Assembly (NCBI GenBank): GCA_017893485.1
Contig: CM030367.1
Span: forward strand, 86,559,910-86,623,909
DNA from: Hemerocallis citrina
Lineage: Eukaryota > Streptophyta > Magnoliopsida > Asparagales > Asphodelaceae
Direction: 5' to 3'
DNA length: 64,000 bases
This document shows positions 37,295 through 49,600 of this stretch, one piece after another; position 1 is the stretch's first letter; every line of letters starts with the position of its first letter. The notes beneath the pieces were generated by a model that worked only from the letters and a program-made list of their open reading frames with translations, was not told where the DNA came from and made no database searches. The translations under genes were made by a program, and so were the position numbers.

Positions 37295-40207
37295 GTGAGA
37301 AAGGACCGAATTGATCTTCCTCTACCGCCCAGGGGGGCTAACAAGAGTCCCGAAAGGCGCGACGAGATTCCCGAGTTTGAAGAGGAACGCATCTTGCATC
37401 TCATTCATGGAGGTCCCATGGGAGGAACCTCCAACTCTTCCCGGAAGGATTTCATACGAGAAGTTAATTCGGTTCATGGCATACCACCTCCCAAAGGCCT
37501 CGGAGTCCCGGTCACTTTCTCAGATGAAGACCTGGAGGGGGTCCGAACCCCCCATTGTGATGCACTAGTGATCAACCTCCATATGGCAAATTTTAAAGTG
37601 GAGAGGATTCTGGTGGACAATGGTAGTTCTGTTAACATCCTCTTCCTGGCGGCTTTCCGAGGACTAAAGTTATCGCGGGACAGGCTCAAGCCCGCAGGCT
37701 ACACGCTCCATGGGTTCACGGGGGTGCTACTGACTATCGAATGGGTGATCACCCTCGACGTAACCGCTGGCAAAACTCCTACTACCCGGACAGAGCCGAT
37801 GGATTTCATGGTCATCGACATCCCAGCTGCTTACAAAGTGATTCTAGGCCGACCTGGCCTAGTTGCTTTAGAGGCCGTCCCGTCGGCTTATCATCTTAAG
37901 ATGAAGTTTCCCACCAAGTCAGGTGTGGGGGAAGTAAGAGGTAGTCAAGAGATGGCCCGTAAGTGTTACATGACCTTCACCGGGGGTCCTGTCCTCTCCC
38001 TCGAGACACTATGTTCCGACATAGTCCAATGCATCAGGAAGAACCATGACCTCTTCGCCTGGTCGGCTGCTGATATGCCAGGAATTTTTGAGGAGCTCCT
38101 CGTCCTTTACCTAAGCATTGCTCCGGGGTCCAAACCAGTCCAACAGAAGAGGCGTAAATTCGGCCCTGAGCACCAGCAAGCTATAAGGGAAGAAGTGGGC
38201 AAGCTCCTCAAGGCCCGATTCATACAAGAAGTCAACTATCCCGAATGGCTCTCTAATGTTGTTATGGTTAAGAAGGCCAACAAAAGTTGGAGAATTTGCA
38301 TCGACTTCACGGACCTGAACAAAGCCTGCCCTAAAGATCCATTCCCTCTCCCCAGCATCGACACCTTGATCGACGCTACTTCGGGCCGTGAGCTGCTGAG
38401 CTTTATGGATGCCTTCTTCGGATACAATCAAATTAGAATGTTCCCCCCGGATATCCCAAAGACCTCCTTCGTCACCGATCAAGGGCTCTATTGCTACAGG
38501 GTAATGTCCTTCGAGCTGAAGAATGCTGGTGCCACAAACCAGCGCCTAGTCAATAAAGTCTTCCAAAATCAGATCGGATGGAACATGAAAGTGTATGTTG
38601 ATGATATGCTAGTTAAAAGCATCCATGGGGCCGACCATGTTGCCGATCTCCAAGAAGCATTCGATGTGTTGAGGAAGCATGATATGAGGCTCAACCCGAA
38701 CAAGTGTGCGTTCGGAGTCTCGTCGGGTAAGTTCCTAGGCTTCATGGTCAGCCAAAGGGGAATCGAGGCCAACCCCAAGAAGATCAATGCCATACTGGAT
38801 ATTGCACCCCCTACAAGTGTGAAAGAGGTTCAGAAGCTCACGGGGCGCCTCGCGGCCATAGGGCGCTTCCTGTCAAAGTCAGGAGAAAAGTGTCTTCCTT
38901 TCTTTAAGGCCCTCAGGGGGGCTAAGGGCTTCGAGTGCGGCCAACAGCAGCAAGAATCGTTCGATCAGCTAAAGGCCTATCTAGTCAATCTCCCTCTCCT
39001 CAGTAAGCCTATCCCCGGGGAAACACTCTACCTCTACCTAGCTGCCTCCGAGCAAACCCTCAGCGTTGTACTAGTGAGGGAAGAAGACAAGGCTCAAAAG
39101 CCTATCTATTACATGAACAAGGTACTTCGGGATGCCGAGCTCTGCTATCCAAGATTGGAGAAGATAGCATACGCCCTGGTCATGGCAGCCAAGAAAATCT
39201 GCCCTTATTTTCAATCCCACTCGGTGCTTGTTCTTACCGATCAGCTACTTAATCAAGTTCTACACAAGCCCGAGACATCCGGGCGTTTGATGAAATGGTC
39301 AATCGAGCTGAGTCAGCATGACATATCTTACCAACCTCGGACCGCAATCAAAGCTCAAGCCTTAGCTGAATTTATTGTTGAGAGCACCATCCTAGAGGTC
39401 AGTCAAGCAACGAATGGGCCTCCCATCTGGACAGTATATGTAGACGGGTCCTCTTGCACCGAAGGGAGCAGAGTCGGGGTTATTCTGGCAGGCTCAGATG
39501 ACTTCGTTCTCCAATACTCCCTCCGCATCAATTTTAAGGCCTCCAACAACGAAGCGGAGTATGAGGTCCTTATAGCCGGCCTCGGTATGGCTCACAAGGC
39601 AGGGGCACAACGTCTCCGAATATTTAGTGCTTCGCAGCTGGTGGTGAATCAAGTCTTAGGGGAGTACGAAGCGCGAGACGACCGAATGGCTAAGTACCTA
39701 GCCAAGGTCCAAAGTCTCATGGCTACATTCGAAGAGGCACTAATTCAGCGGATCCATGGAGAAGAAAATTCCCAAGCAGATGCCCTCTCCAAATTGGCCT
39801 CCTCCTCCCTTCATGGTCTCGAGCAGACCGTCCTAATTGAAGTACTCCTAAGACCGAGCATAGAAGAAGAAGCCCCCGACTCAATGGAGTCGCTACCTGT
39901 CCAACTTCGGGATAACTGGATGAAACCTTTGATAGAATTTCTTAGGGATGGGCATCTCCCCAAAGACCCTAAAGAAGCTCATCGAGTCCGAACGAGAGCG
40001 GAGTGGTACACCCTTGTTGAAGGGGTCTTGTACAAACGCTCCGACACCCAAGTAGATGGCAGACCCTACTTGAGATGCCTCTCCCTGGAAGAAGTCTCAT
40101 ATGCATTGCAAGAACTCCACGAGGGTGTAGGCAGAGCCCACTCAGGATCGAGGTCCCTCGCCAGGAAAGTGTTGAACTATGGGTATTTTTGGCCTACCTT
40201 ACTCTGA
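37295..40207 (+). pseudogene. Gypsy pol: protease, RT, RNase H and second RNase H
   Basis: A 970-codon open frame continuous with gag. The protease motif LVDNGSSVNILF is at residues ~106-117 (Asp108). RT carries WRICIDFTDLNKACPKDP (~332-349) and YVDD (434-437). The first RNase H lies in ~570-700. A second RNase H domain begins VYVDGSS (Asp717) and has NNEAEYE (~751-757) and ADALS (Asp829). Its third acidic site reads FSAS (Ala779) where relatives have FSDS. The dual RNase H marks the Tat lineage. The end holds the start of the integrase zinc region (ELHEG...AHSG), broken by a stop at 40205. Other oddities are MSFELKN where MPFGLKN is usual. Confidence 0.93.
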
Positions 40208-41180
40208 GACGTCGAGCAACATGTTCGGCGATGCAGCCCTTGTCAGCAGTTCTCCAACATTCGTCGTCTACCCCAAGCACAACTCACATCTCTATCAAGT
40301 CTGATTCCCTTCGCAATGTAGGGGATGGACTTGCTAGGCCCATTTCCACCAGCTTCCGGTTAGTTCAAGTTCCTAGTCGTGGCAATCGATTATTTTTCCA
40401 AGTGGATCGAGGCCGAACCATTGGCTACAATTACAGAGAACAAAGTATTGCAGTTCTTCTGGAAAAACGTTATCTATAGGTTCGGCATGCCTCGGGTCCT
40501 AATAACAGATAATGGAACACAGTTTACGGGGGCCGCATTCCGATCTCTGTGTGAAGACCTCGCCATTCAGCAATGCTTCTCCTCTGTCTCCCATCCTCAA
40601 TCAAATGGCCAAGTGGAAAATGCCAACCGGCAGATCTTCTCCGGTATCAAGAAGAGGCTAGATAAGGCTGCCAAAGGCCTATGGGTGGAATAACTTCCCA
40701 ACGTACTGTGGAACTACCGCCACGAAACGGACCCCCACAGGTGAGTCGCAATTTAATCTCACCTATGGGTCCGAAGCTGTGATCCCTTTGGAAGTCGGTC
40801 TACCATCTTCTCGCCTTATGGCCTATGAAGAAGAGCAGAATGCCAGAGAGCTTCGGGCGAATTTGAACTTAGTTGATAAGCTCCGTGAAAGAGCTTGAAT
40901 CCGCCAGCAAAACTACCGAAGAAGAATTGAGCAGGCCTACAACAAAAGGGTCCGTCCCACCAATCTCAAGGAAGGGGACTTGGTCCTCATAAAACTAGCT
41001 ATCTCCTTCCCCAGCCAAAAGAGTAAGCTATCCCCCAATTGGGAAGGACCTTACAATATCACCAAGGTAGTTCGGCCCGGGACGTACCGTCTTGAAGACC
41101 TTGAAGGCAGAGAGATACCCAGGACTTGGAATGCCGACCACCTACTGAAGTACCAAGAGAGTGCCTTAACGCCTCTCTAA
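40208..41180 (+). pseudogene. Gypsy integrase and C-terminal GPY/F region
   Basis: It continues the pol frame with stops. VAIDYFSKWIEAEPL, LITDNGTQFTG and NGQVENANR supply the D, D and E residues of the DDE catalytic core (40375-40635). A stop at 40691 and a frameshift near 40730 follow; the other frame then reads TPTGESQFNLTYGSEAVIP. After another stop near 40896 the end (40980-41180) carries KLSPNWEGPYNITKVV and ends at TAA 41178-41180. Confidence 0.9.
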
Positions 41181-41354
41181 GAAACTTCAAGTGTCGAGCC
41201 ATTCCCATCTTTTCACTTGTATTTTGCTTCTTTATTTTGTCATTGTAATAACAGCTTGCAACTTAGAAGCAGCCGATTAGCAGTTATCAATAAAGATCTT
41301 CTTTTCCCCATAGTTTCCTTGTGAATTATTTTTATCTTTCTATTTAAGGCCTTT

Positions 41355-41860
41355 AATCAAATTTACTCAAACGACGAGTTCGGAGTCCAAAACTTGGCTC
41401 GATTTCGCTTCGCAAGCTCGCTCTTAAGCGAGCTAGAAGTGGTGCGCCATTCGCAATTGCTCCTACAACCGTTGAAATTCACTTAAACGACGAGTTCGGA
41501 GTCCAAAACTTGGCTCGATTCCGATTTGCAAGCTCGCTCTTGAGCGAGCTAGAAGTGGTTCGCCATTCGGAATTGCTCCCACAACCGTTGAAATTTACTC
41601 AAACGACGAGTTCGGAGTCTAAAACTTGGCTCGATTCCGCTTCGCAAGCTCGCTCTTAAGCGAGCTAGAAGTGGTTCGCCATTCGGAATTGCTCCCACAA
41701 CCGTTGAAACTAACTCACTTAAACGACGAGTTCGGAGTCCAAAACTTGGCTCGATTCCGCTTCGCAAGCTCGCTCTAAAGCGAGCTAGAAGTGGTTCGTC
41801 ATTCGGAATTGCTCCCACAACCGTTGAAACTTATTTCAGGCGACGCGTTCGAAGTCCGAA
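41355..41860 (+). repeat. Tandem repeat, ~116-120 bp, four copies plus
   Basis: ACGACGAGTTCGGAGTCC recurs at 41371, 41487, 41603 and 41723, with a diverged fifth start near 41841. Each unit contains AGCTCGCTCTTAAGCGAGCT or a close variant, an 8-bp stem with a 4-nt loop. Confidence 0.92.
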
Positions 41861-41963
41861 CCACTTGGCTGGATAACCAACGAAGTTTCTACGACTAGAC
41901 TAGACACAGGAGAAGAGTACTTTAGAAGAGCTAAACTTTGGTTCTTATGGTTTATTTAAAGTT

Positions 41964-42481
41964 TTCCTCACTCTTGGACCTCGACACGCCTTGCCGAGCG
42001 CTCTTGGCACTGATGCCCAAACGAGGAAAAAATCCTCTTGGACCTCGGCACGCCTTGTCGAGCGCTCTTGGCACCGACGCCCAAATGAGGAAAAAATCCT
42101 CTTAGACCTCAGCACGGGTTGCCGAGCGCTCTTGGCACCGACGCCCAAATGAAGGAAAAATCACCTTTTGGACCTCGACACGCCTTGCCAAGCACACCTG
42201 GCACCGACGCCCAAACGAGGGAAAAATCCTCTTGGACGTCGGTACGCCTTGCCGAGCACTCTTGGCACCGACGCCCAAACGAGGGAAAAATCCTCACTCT
42301 TGGATCTCGGCACGCCTTGCCGAGCGCTCTTGGCACTGACGCCCAAACGAGGAAAAAATCCTCTTGGACCTCGGCACGCCTTACCGAGCGCTCTTGGCAC
42401 CGACGCCCAAATGAGGAAAAAATCCTCTTGGACCTCGGCACGTGTTGCCGAGCGCTCTTGGCATTGATGCCTAAATGAGGA
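41964..42481 (+). repeat. Tandem repeat, ~62-68 bp, eight copies (array 1)
   Basis: Units read CTTGGACCTCGGCACGCC..., with CGAGCGCTCTTGGCACCG and CCCAAACGAGGAAAAAATCC. Most lack the CACTC insertion found in array 2. Frames stay open on both strands because of the repeat and are not called genes. Confidence 0.93.
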
Positions 42482-42855
42482 AGTCTCCTAAGCCAGTTAA
42501 AAGTAGTCCGCTCTTTATAAGTAATACAACAACAAGGCTAATAAAGCACACAAGGCCAAGAAGGGAAAAGGCCTCACTTTATAAACAAAATTCGAGAAGA
42601 CAGTACAAAACAGTACTCCGCTTTGCAACAAAATTTCAGGAGTTAAAAAAGCTAAAGTCACGATACTTTTCTCTACAGTGGAATTACAAGAGTTGAGAAG
42701 CCAAAACTACAAAGTCATCTCGTAATACTTGGACAAAATGCGACACTGAGGAAACAAGACGAGCTTCAACGCCTCCTAGGTGCGGGGATATTCTGCTTTA
42801 AAGATACCCGTGGACGGCAGCGCCGAACCTCGGAACTTGTCCCTAGACCGGGAAA
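42482..42855. other. Unassigned spacer in the gypsy 3' region
   Basis: Nothing recognised; 3' to antisense ORF 2. Confidence 0.4.
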
Positions 42856-43899
42856 CTAGGACGTATCTTCGCCGCTACTCCTGATAGTCATTCCAGAGGA
42901 ATCCTCGCTCGACGACATAGCCACACCGCTTTGGGCATCGCCCGGACTTTGTCGAACCATAGGCGGACGGGTCGCAAGCTCGTAAAACGAAATACCCCGC
43001 TCACTTTCTTTGTGGGTGCACAAAGTGCTTCTGACATTGATTGGTCCCAAATGAGGTTTGAGGCGAGCGACTTCTGCCTCCAGATCGACTATGCATTGTT
43101 TCAGAGAATCGTCTTTCATGGCTACCTTGAAGCGAGGGGGCACAGCGGAGCTCATGACACCAGGACTACTGACAATAATTCGACGGAGTTGGGTAACCTC
43201 GATACTCTTGTCTACCGTGGCCCTCTTCAACACGTCGACCTCCGCCGACAGCTCGTCGCGTTTGGCCATTAACTTGCCAACCGCTGCAGTCAATTCCTCT
43301 TCCGCCGCCAGGAGCCCTTCCTCTACTATCTGTAGGTGGTGAATCTCAGTGAGCAGATCATCTCTCTCTTTTGTCATCTTCGACAACAAGTGTCAGAGGC
43401 ACTTAAGCCTCAGGCCAAGAGTGAAAGCTGTTGACGAGCCATCATCCTCATCTACGAGGGCCATCTCAGCAAGCCTACCCTCCAGATGCCGAATCTCGGT
43501 GTCTCGCCGACCGACAATCAGTTACAGATGATTTTGCTCGCTCTCAGCCCTGCGCAACCCCAACTCAACTTCATAGAGGTGCTTTCGGCACCTAGTCAGA
43601 CACAGCCTCGTCGCCCCTAAACTGACCTCGAAATGTAGATCCTCCCCTGCATTGGTGGGTTCGATGAGCTAGGTCACCTCGGCGAGCTGAAAATTTGAGG
43701 CAAAACAACGAAAATGCTCAGCAAAAATTGGCAAATTTGGTTCACCCAACTCCAGAGCAAGGTAGCGTGCACACGGTAAAGACTTGATCTTTTGTTCACA
43801 CACGGCCGAAGCTTTGGGCAGAGTAGCGTGAACACTTAGCCAAATTCTAGAAAACATTTGTAAAAGCTTTTCCCAAAAGAAACACATGATCGAGCCCAA
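42856..43899 (-). pseudogene. Antisense ORF 2 of the gypsy element (coiled-coil)
   Basis: Opposite to pol. The frame reads ARYLALELGEPNLPIFAEHF, then LIEPTNAGEDLHFEVSLGA, then a heptad-like region (MLSKMTKERDDLLTEIHHL, LAAEEELTAAVGKLMAKRDE), and ends SSGEDTS-stop at 42856. Stops lie near 43669, 43531 and 43393. Antisense ORFs between integrase and 3' LTR are known in Tat elements; a biochemical role is not established. The start is uncertain. Confidence 0.65.
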
Positions 43900-44667
43900 A
43901 AAGTTATATTTTTATTCATCACAAAAAATGCGGTGGCCAGTCTGCAATTAGGCAATACATTTAGAGGCGCAAGATAAAAACAAAAGAGAAAGAAGAAGAA
44001 GTCAGGGGACGACCTCTTTCCCGGGGCGACGAGTTTGGATGGGGTCGGACTCTCCCAAAGGTGTCAACATCGCCGGCGGAGTTACCACCGACCCCTGGAC
44101 CTCGCCGATGACCTCGACCTCGACATCCACTTCATCATCACCTTCTTCCCCCTCTGACTCAGGGCCGAAGCCGTCGACGTGGCCGGGGAAAAGGTGCCAT
44201 CCGGAGCAATCAACCTCAGGATAGCGCTCCGACACCTACGCAATGGCCTGGGCATACGCCTTGGCCATGTTGACGGTAAGGAAGCCCTGCACCTTCTCCA
44301 TGGTCGCCACCTTGGCACCCTTCACCGCTGCAGCCTTGGCTTCCGCTGCCTCGGCCAGTTGCTTGGCCGACTCCTCCCTCTGTCGAAGCAGATCGGCCTC
44401 GAGCTTTGTGACAAGGCCCTCGAGGTATTCGAGCCTTGTCGCCTTCCCCTCTGCCTCGACCTTCAACTTATCGAGCTCATTGGCGAGGGGAGCTTTTTCA
44501 GCCCGAGCTCGATCGGCTTCCTTCTTGAGGTCCTTCTCCAACTCCATCATCTTCTCCATGAGATGACCGAAGTGGACGGCTATCTACGGTCGAACAACAG
44601 ATGAACAAAAGAAGTTAGAAAATCTAACATGTAGGTTACCTACAAAGGGGAAATCGACGGCATCGTC

Positions 44668-44760
44668 TGTAATCATCTGTAATACCCCGATTTTCATTTA
44701 ATCGTCTGTAATCGAGCGTGCGATCTCGACGGCATCGTCTGTAATATGCCGATTTTCATT
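44668..44760 (+). repeat. Local duplication at the left end of LTR G
   Basis: The string TCGACGGCATCGTCTGTAAT occurs at 44654 and again at 44726, each followed by a terminus-like TGTAAT...CCGATTTTCATTTA. Confidence 0.8.
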
Positions 44761-44841
44761 TATGAAAAGTATTATTTGCACGTATTGTGCACGTGCAATT
44801 TTTTGTAGTATAAAATCTTATAATCATTTTCATTATGGATA

Positions 44842-44957
<116 letters not shown>

Positions 44958-45364
44958 TCTAATTGTTTTTATAAAGGCCCATTTTCTTCAAATAAGCATA
45001 AGTCTTTTTAGCCCAAATCTAATTTATTTTGTAAACCATTATTTGGCCCATTAATTAAAGCCCATTAGTTATTTCTTCTTTTATCACAACTGTAATGTAG
45101 ACTACTTTTATAAGAGTATTTTTATAAAAATAAAATGTACAACTTTTTATATGGAGAACTAGTGAATGCACGTGCATTGCACGTACACGTGCATGAAGCA
45201 CTATAGTGGCCGGTTTTGAATGGAGGGAAAAGGAAAAAGAGAAGTGGAGTTATGGGTGGTAGTTGTTTGGATCATGGTTGGTTACTACAACTTTCCCTTA
45301 AATTCTAGCCTTTTATTTTTAACTCCTAGATTGATCCTAGCCCTTCATTTGCTCCAATTTTTAG

Positions 45365-45374
45365 TATAAATAAC
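45365..45374 (+). promoter_or_regulatory. TATA box of LTR G
   Basis: TATAAATAAC followed by a C13 run and a pyrimidine-rich start region. Confidence 0.6.
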
Positions 45375-46145
45375 CCCCCCCCCCTAGCCTAGTTATTCTT
45401 GCACTCTTCATTTCTCCAAAACCTATAGGAGAAAATACAATTGTTAGTAGTGTAATAAGTGAGATAAAAGATTGAGAGTTTGTGGGTGAGTTGTGCTTGC
45501 AATCAAAGGAAGGCCGGCATCATCACAAGGAGGGCTCGGATTGCATCTTTTGAAGGTTCGGGTGCACATCAAGGAGGAGGAGGAACACTCTTTTGGCAAT
45601 CTCGCGAAGGACTCTTTTGTTTAGGAGGTGTTGCAAATTTGTTCTCTTCAAATAAGGTGGGTTATTTTCCATATTTCTAATTAGATGTCATGCTAAGGTG
45701 GGTTGTTTTTCTATATTTCTAACTAGATACCATGTTAGGGTTGATTGAGATGATATTGCATGAAAGAAACTAATAAGAGTACACTTAATTGGAAAAAGGA
45801 CTTGTTGATTGATTAAATCGATGCTTGATAGACTGTATGTTATCTTGTTATAAATCTTGAGTTGTATGTAAATTGTTTTGTAGCTATGGAATGTATGAAT
45901 TAGAATTGTTGTGAACATCAAAAATAAGTACAAAATGCTAGTAGGAGAAATTGTTACTTTATGTGCTTAGATGGACTTTCGTGATATGAATTAGAATTAG
46001 TAAATTAAGACATGTTTTGAGCTATAAAAGGAGGATAAATAGGAAATTGATGTAGGAAGTATTAATACTGAATTGTATTCAAGAAATGTCAAATGAATTA
46101 TGAAAAGAGTAGTACACAGATTTAAATTATATTTATTGAAAAAGC

Positions 46146-46310
46146 CCGCAGTACGGTCGACTGCCATGTGTAATAGTCGACTGTCCTAACCTTTGATTTC
46201 GAGTTTAAAAAAATATCGCAGGACAGTCGACTGATACATTTAACAGTCGACTTCCCTTCGAATTTTGCATTATTGCGGAACAGCCGACTGACCATTTCGA
46301 CAGTCGAATT
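46146..46310. repeat. GTCGACTG palindrome cluster in LTR G
   Basis: CAGTCGACTG-like elements at about 46152, 46172, 46224, 46243, 46283 and 46300, mostly one or two changes from the LARD consensus, with different spacing. Confidence 0.85.
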
Positions 46311-49267
46311 TCCCGAAACTTCAGTGAATTTGTCTTCTTTTGTGAGACAATTCTTATGACTTGTGGCCTGGTATAAATGAGTACAACTTATGAAAAATTA
46401 ATTGGGAGTTATCGGGATAAAATAAAGTATATTTTGGGAATAAAAGTGTATTTGGAACTATGGTTCTACACTCGTATATTTTGTGAAAAATGTGTTTTGC
46501 AAAGGACTTGAAATAAGTGCTAGAAAGGAAAAATAACAAAGAAAGAAAGTATAGCTGTGAAGTTTGTATGAGTTATTCTTATTAAAGAATAGTGTGACAA
46601 TAATGGGTTTATGAATATTCACTTTGACTATATATTTGGTGATATGATTTTAATGTGGAAATAAAAGTTGGTTATGAAATACATGATGTATAATTGAACT
46701 CCATGTACGGTTATTGACTCATGAATAATTTAGAAATCATGTGACTGGAAATGTTATTGAGTATGACAACTCAAACATATGAATTTGTGAAATGAAATTG
46801 AAAATTAGGGTGTAGCCGAAACTCACACCGGCAAGTGAAAAGTGATGAAATATGGTTATTGACATTGAAAAGACCAAGTTTGGGTCATTGTGAAATGAAA
46901 GAAATAAGACCGGTAGTAGTGGGAGGGCTAACTCTAAGAGATTGATTTTGTTCATGATTTCATTAGAATTAAGGATTAGTTACATAGTGAAGATGTGATG
47001 AAAGTAAGAGAAAAACATTGAGTATAAGGGCCATTGGATTGTCGGGGAGAGAGTATCCCAGGATGTCCCATGATGAGTCATGATAGGGCGTGGATACTGC
47101 TCCAGAGTACCGTCCTGGTGGCGACGCTCGTGGGATGTTTGACAACTGCGGGTAGTGTCATGTCTATGGTAGGACCTGAATTACCACAGGATGCCTGCAT
47201 AATGAGTCATGTGTCAATGCGTTGGGATTCCCTCCAGGGCGCCTAGACATGAGTTCGTATGTCAGAAAATATCTAGGATACTTACCGGAGTTACAGTAGT
47301 AGATTAAGTCATGACGAGGGATTGAACCCTACAAGATGAAGAACGGTTAAGGGCCTGCCCTTAGACCTATGTAGTATGGGATGCATAGAATCCGAACAAG
47401 TGCGCATTAGTGTCATATAATATAAATAACTACATTAAGGACTAAGTGCACAATCACAACACGACATCAATAGGGTATTCCCTTTAGTTTGATATGTGAC
47501 AAGTTTGTGTTTGTTAAATATGGAAAATCAGTTATATTGTTTCCGGCATAGAGAGGATGGCCGTGTATAATGTTCGTCGGTTGAATAAACTGACATACCC
47601 ACAGTTTTGTATGCAGGATAAATGACATGATAAAGATTAAAGGAGAACTGATGCTTACAGATTATTCAAGTGTTGTTGTACTTTCATTATATAAATGTTG
47701 TAAATTTGCTTCCGCTGTAAAATGTAAAGTGTAAAGATTTCTTGTAACTCTGATGGAAAGTGAAAAGTTTTAAATTCATTGTAAAATTGTACGAAAGAAG
47801 TGTAAAGATCCTGTGGAATCTCGAATTCAGTGTATTTTGGAATTCGGGGCGTTACATCGTCGCCCGCGCGTCCGGCGTCCATGGCGGCTCGATCTTTCAG
47901 CATTGCCAGGTGCTTCATCGCCTGCAAGCTCGACGTCGAGTCGCCGAGAAATCCGTCGAATTTCCGAACCTGCCAGTCCGGAACATAGATCTTCTTGTGC
48001 TCCTCGGTAAGCAGTTCCTCGGCATCCACCGTCAGCGGGGGCACCTCCATCCGGAGCGGAGCGGCAATTGGGAACTCGCTTGCCTCGGTCGATGCCTCGG
48101 TTGCTACTGGAGCCCTGCTCAGGGTCACGGCCACCGGCGCCTCCACCTCCTCGGCGGCACTGGCGACCTTCTGAGACTTCGGAGTGGTTAGCTTGGTTGC
48201 GACCCTCTTGCGCTTCTTCGGCGCCTTGCTCCCGAGTGTGGCCCTCTGCGCTAGCACCGCGTCGTAGTCCATAGTCTCTATGTCAAGAGAGAAATTGTTT
48301 AAAACTCAAGTTGTGATCAAGCAAAATAAAAAGGACAAGGAAAACATAGATAAAGCTGCGTACTAGGATCTACGTGGCAGAGCCCTCCCCTGAAGAGAAC
48401 TTCTTCGGTCAGATCTCGCCAGTCAAACTTGGGTCGGTCGAGAAGGACCCGAACTGCATCTTCTTCCTCGGGATGGAGCACTGGCGACTCGCTTACTTGC
48501 TTCGTCACCTCCTCCACCCAACCGGAGGGAATGGGCCACGCCTTGCGACTCTGCACTATGAAGCACTTGTCGCGCCAGTGCTTTATGGAATCGGGGCAGA
48601 GGACGAGCCGAGCGCCATGCCTTGGGGCCAAATAATATTGGAACTCAGAACGGCTCTGCTGGTGGAGCCGGTAAAGCGTCCGGCGTACCCTCAACTCCGG
48701 CTCGACCTCGGCTGTCTGGTAGTTGAGCACGAACCCGTTGATGACTCTCCATGCATTCGACATAAGTTGAATGGGGCTGACCCCAAACCACCTAAGTACC
48801 TGAATCGCGAACGGGTGGAGAGGGAGCCGTGCCCCGGCGATGAAGGCATCGACCGGACAAAAACACATGTTTACTGGCATCGGCGAATTGGCCCTAACCC
48901 CGGGGCTCGGTAGCATCAGTTCATACTACTCCGGGATTTGGAAGCAATCCCGGATCGCCGCCAGGTCCACCTCGTTGAGGATAGAAACCATGTCGTCCGC
49001 CTCCGAGGTCTCTCTTACCGCATTCTCCTCGAAGGTGCGCCCCCTCCCGTGAACTATGCGCTCAGCATGCTCCTTGGGAAGCTTCCGAACCCTATGGAGC
49101 CCTGTCAGCGGCCCTGGCTATCTGCCGAACTCCCCCATACGCTTCGGATCTTCCACGATTGTGTCTCGACCAGATACCCTCTTGCCTTTGTCAATGCGAG
49201 CTCTCTAACCCGGAGACGGTGCTTCGCCAGCTGAGGGGGAGGGCTCCGAAACGGGGGAAAGAGACAT

Positions 49268-49590
49268 TTTTTATATACTTGAAATAAACTAAGTATAAGT
49301 TACCCTGAAGCGACAGTTGCAGTCGGAATATTCACCGGAAAACAGTCGATGATCACCGGGAGCTCTCGATAGTAGGAAATCACTGCCTAAGTAAAAAAAC
49401 TTGGAGAAGTGAAAAATGGGGAGGGGGGGAGAACGGAGTCTTATAGAGCTTGACACATAGAACGAGGATAATGGGCCTTAAGAAAACCAATAGTCAGGCC
49501 CATTTACACTAAGCGACAAAAAAAGTCGTACAGCGCATTAACGGCTAACGGCCAATGTCGTCAGAAGGTCAAGTCATCAGGCCAGCTTGT
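49268..49590. other. Spacer between antisense ORF 1 and repeat array 2
   Basis: It would contain the promoter of the antisense unit. GGGCCTTAAG and GGCCCATTT motifs near 49470-49505 resemble plant GGCCCA promoter elements. No TATA box was assigned. Confidence 0.35.
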
Positions 49591-49600
49591 GGCCATAAAG

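Noticed and set aside
41964..42481. Regularly spaced repeats that could suggest a CRISPR array
   Set aside because: Units are contiguous without unique spacers, in a plant retrotransposon.
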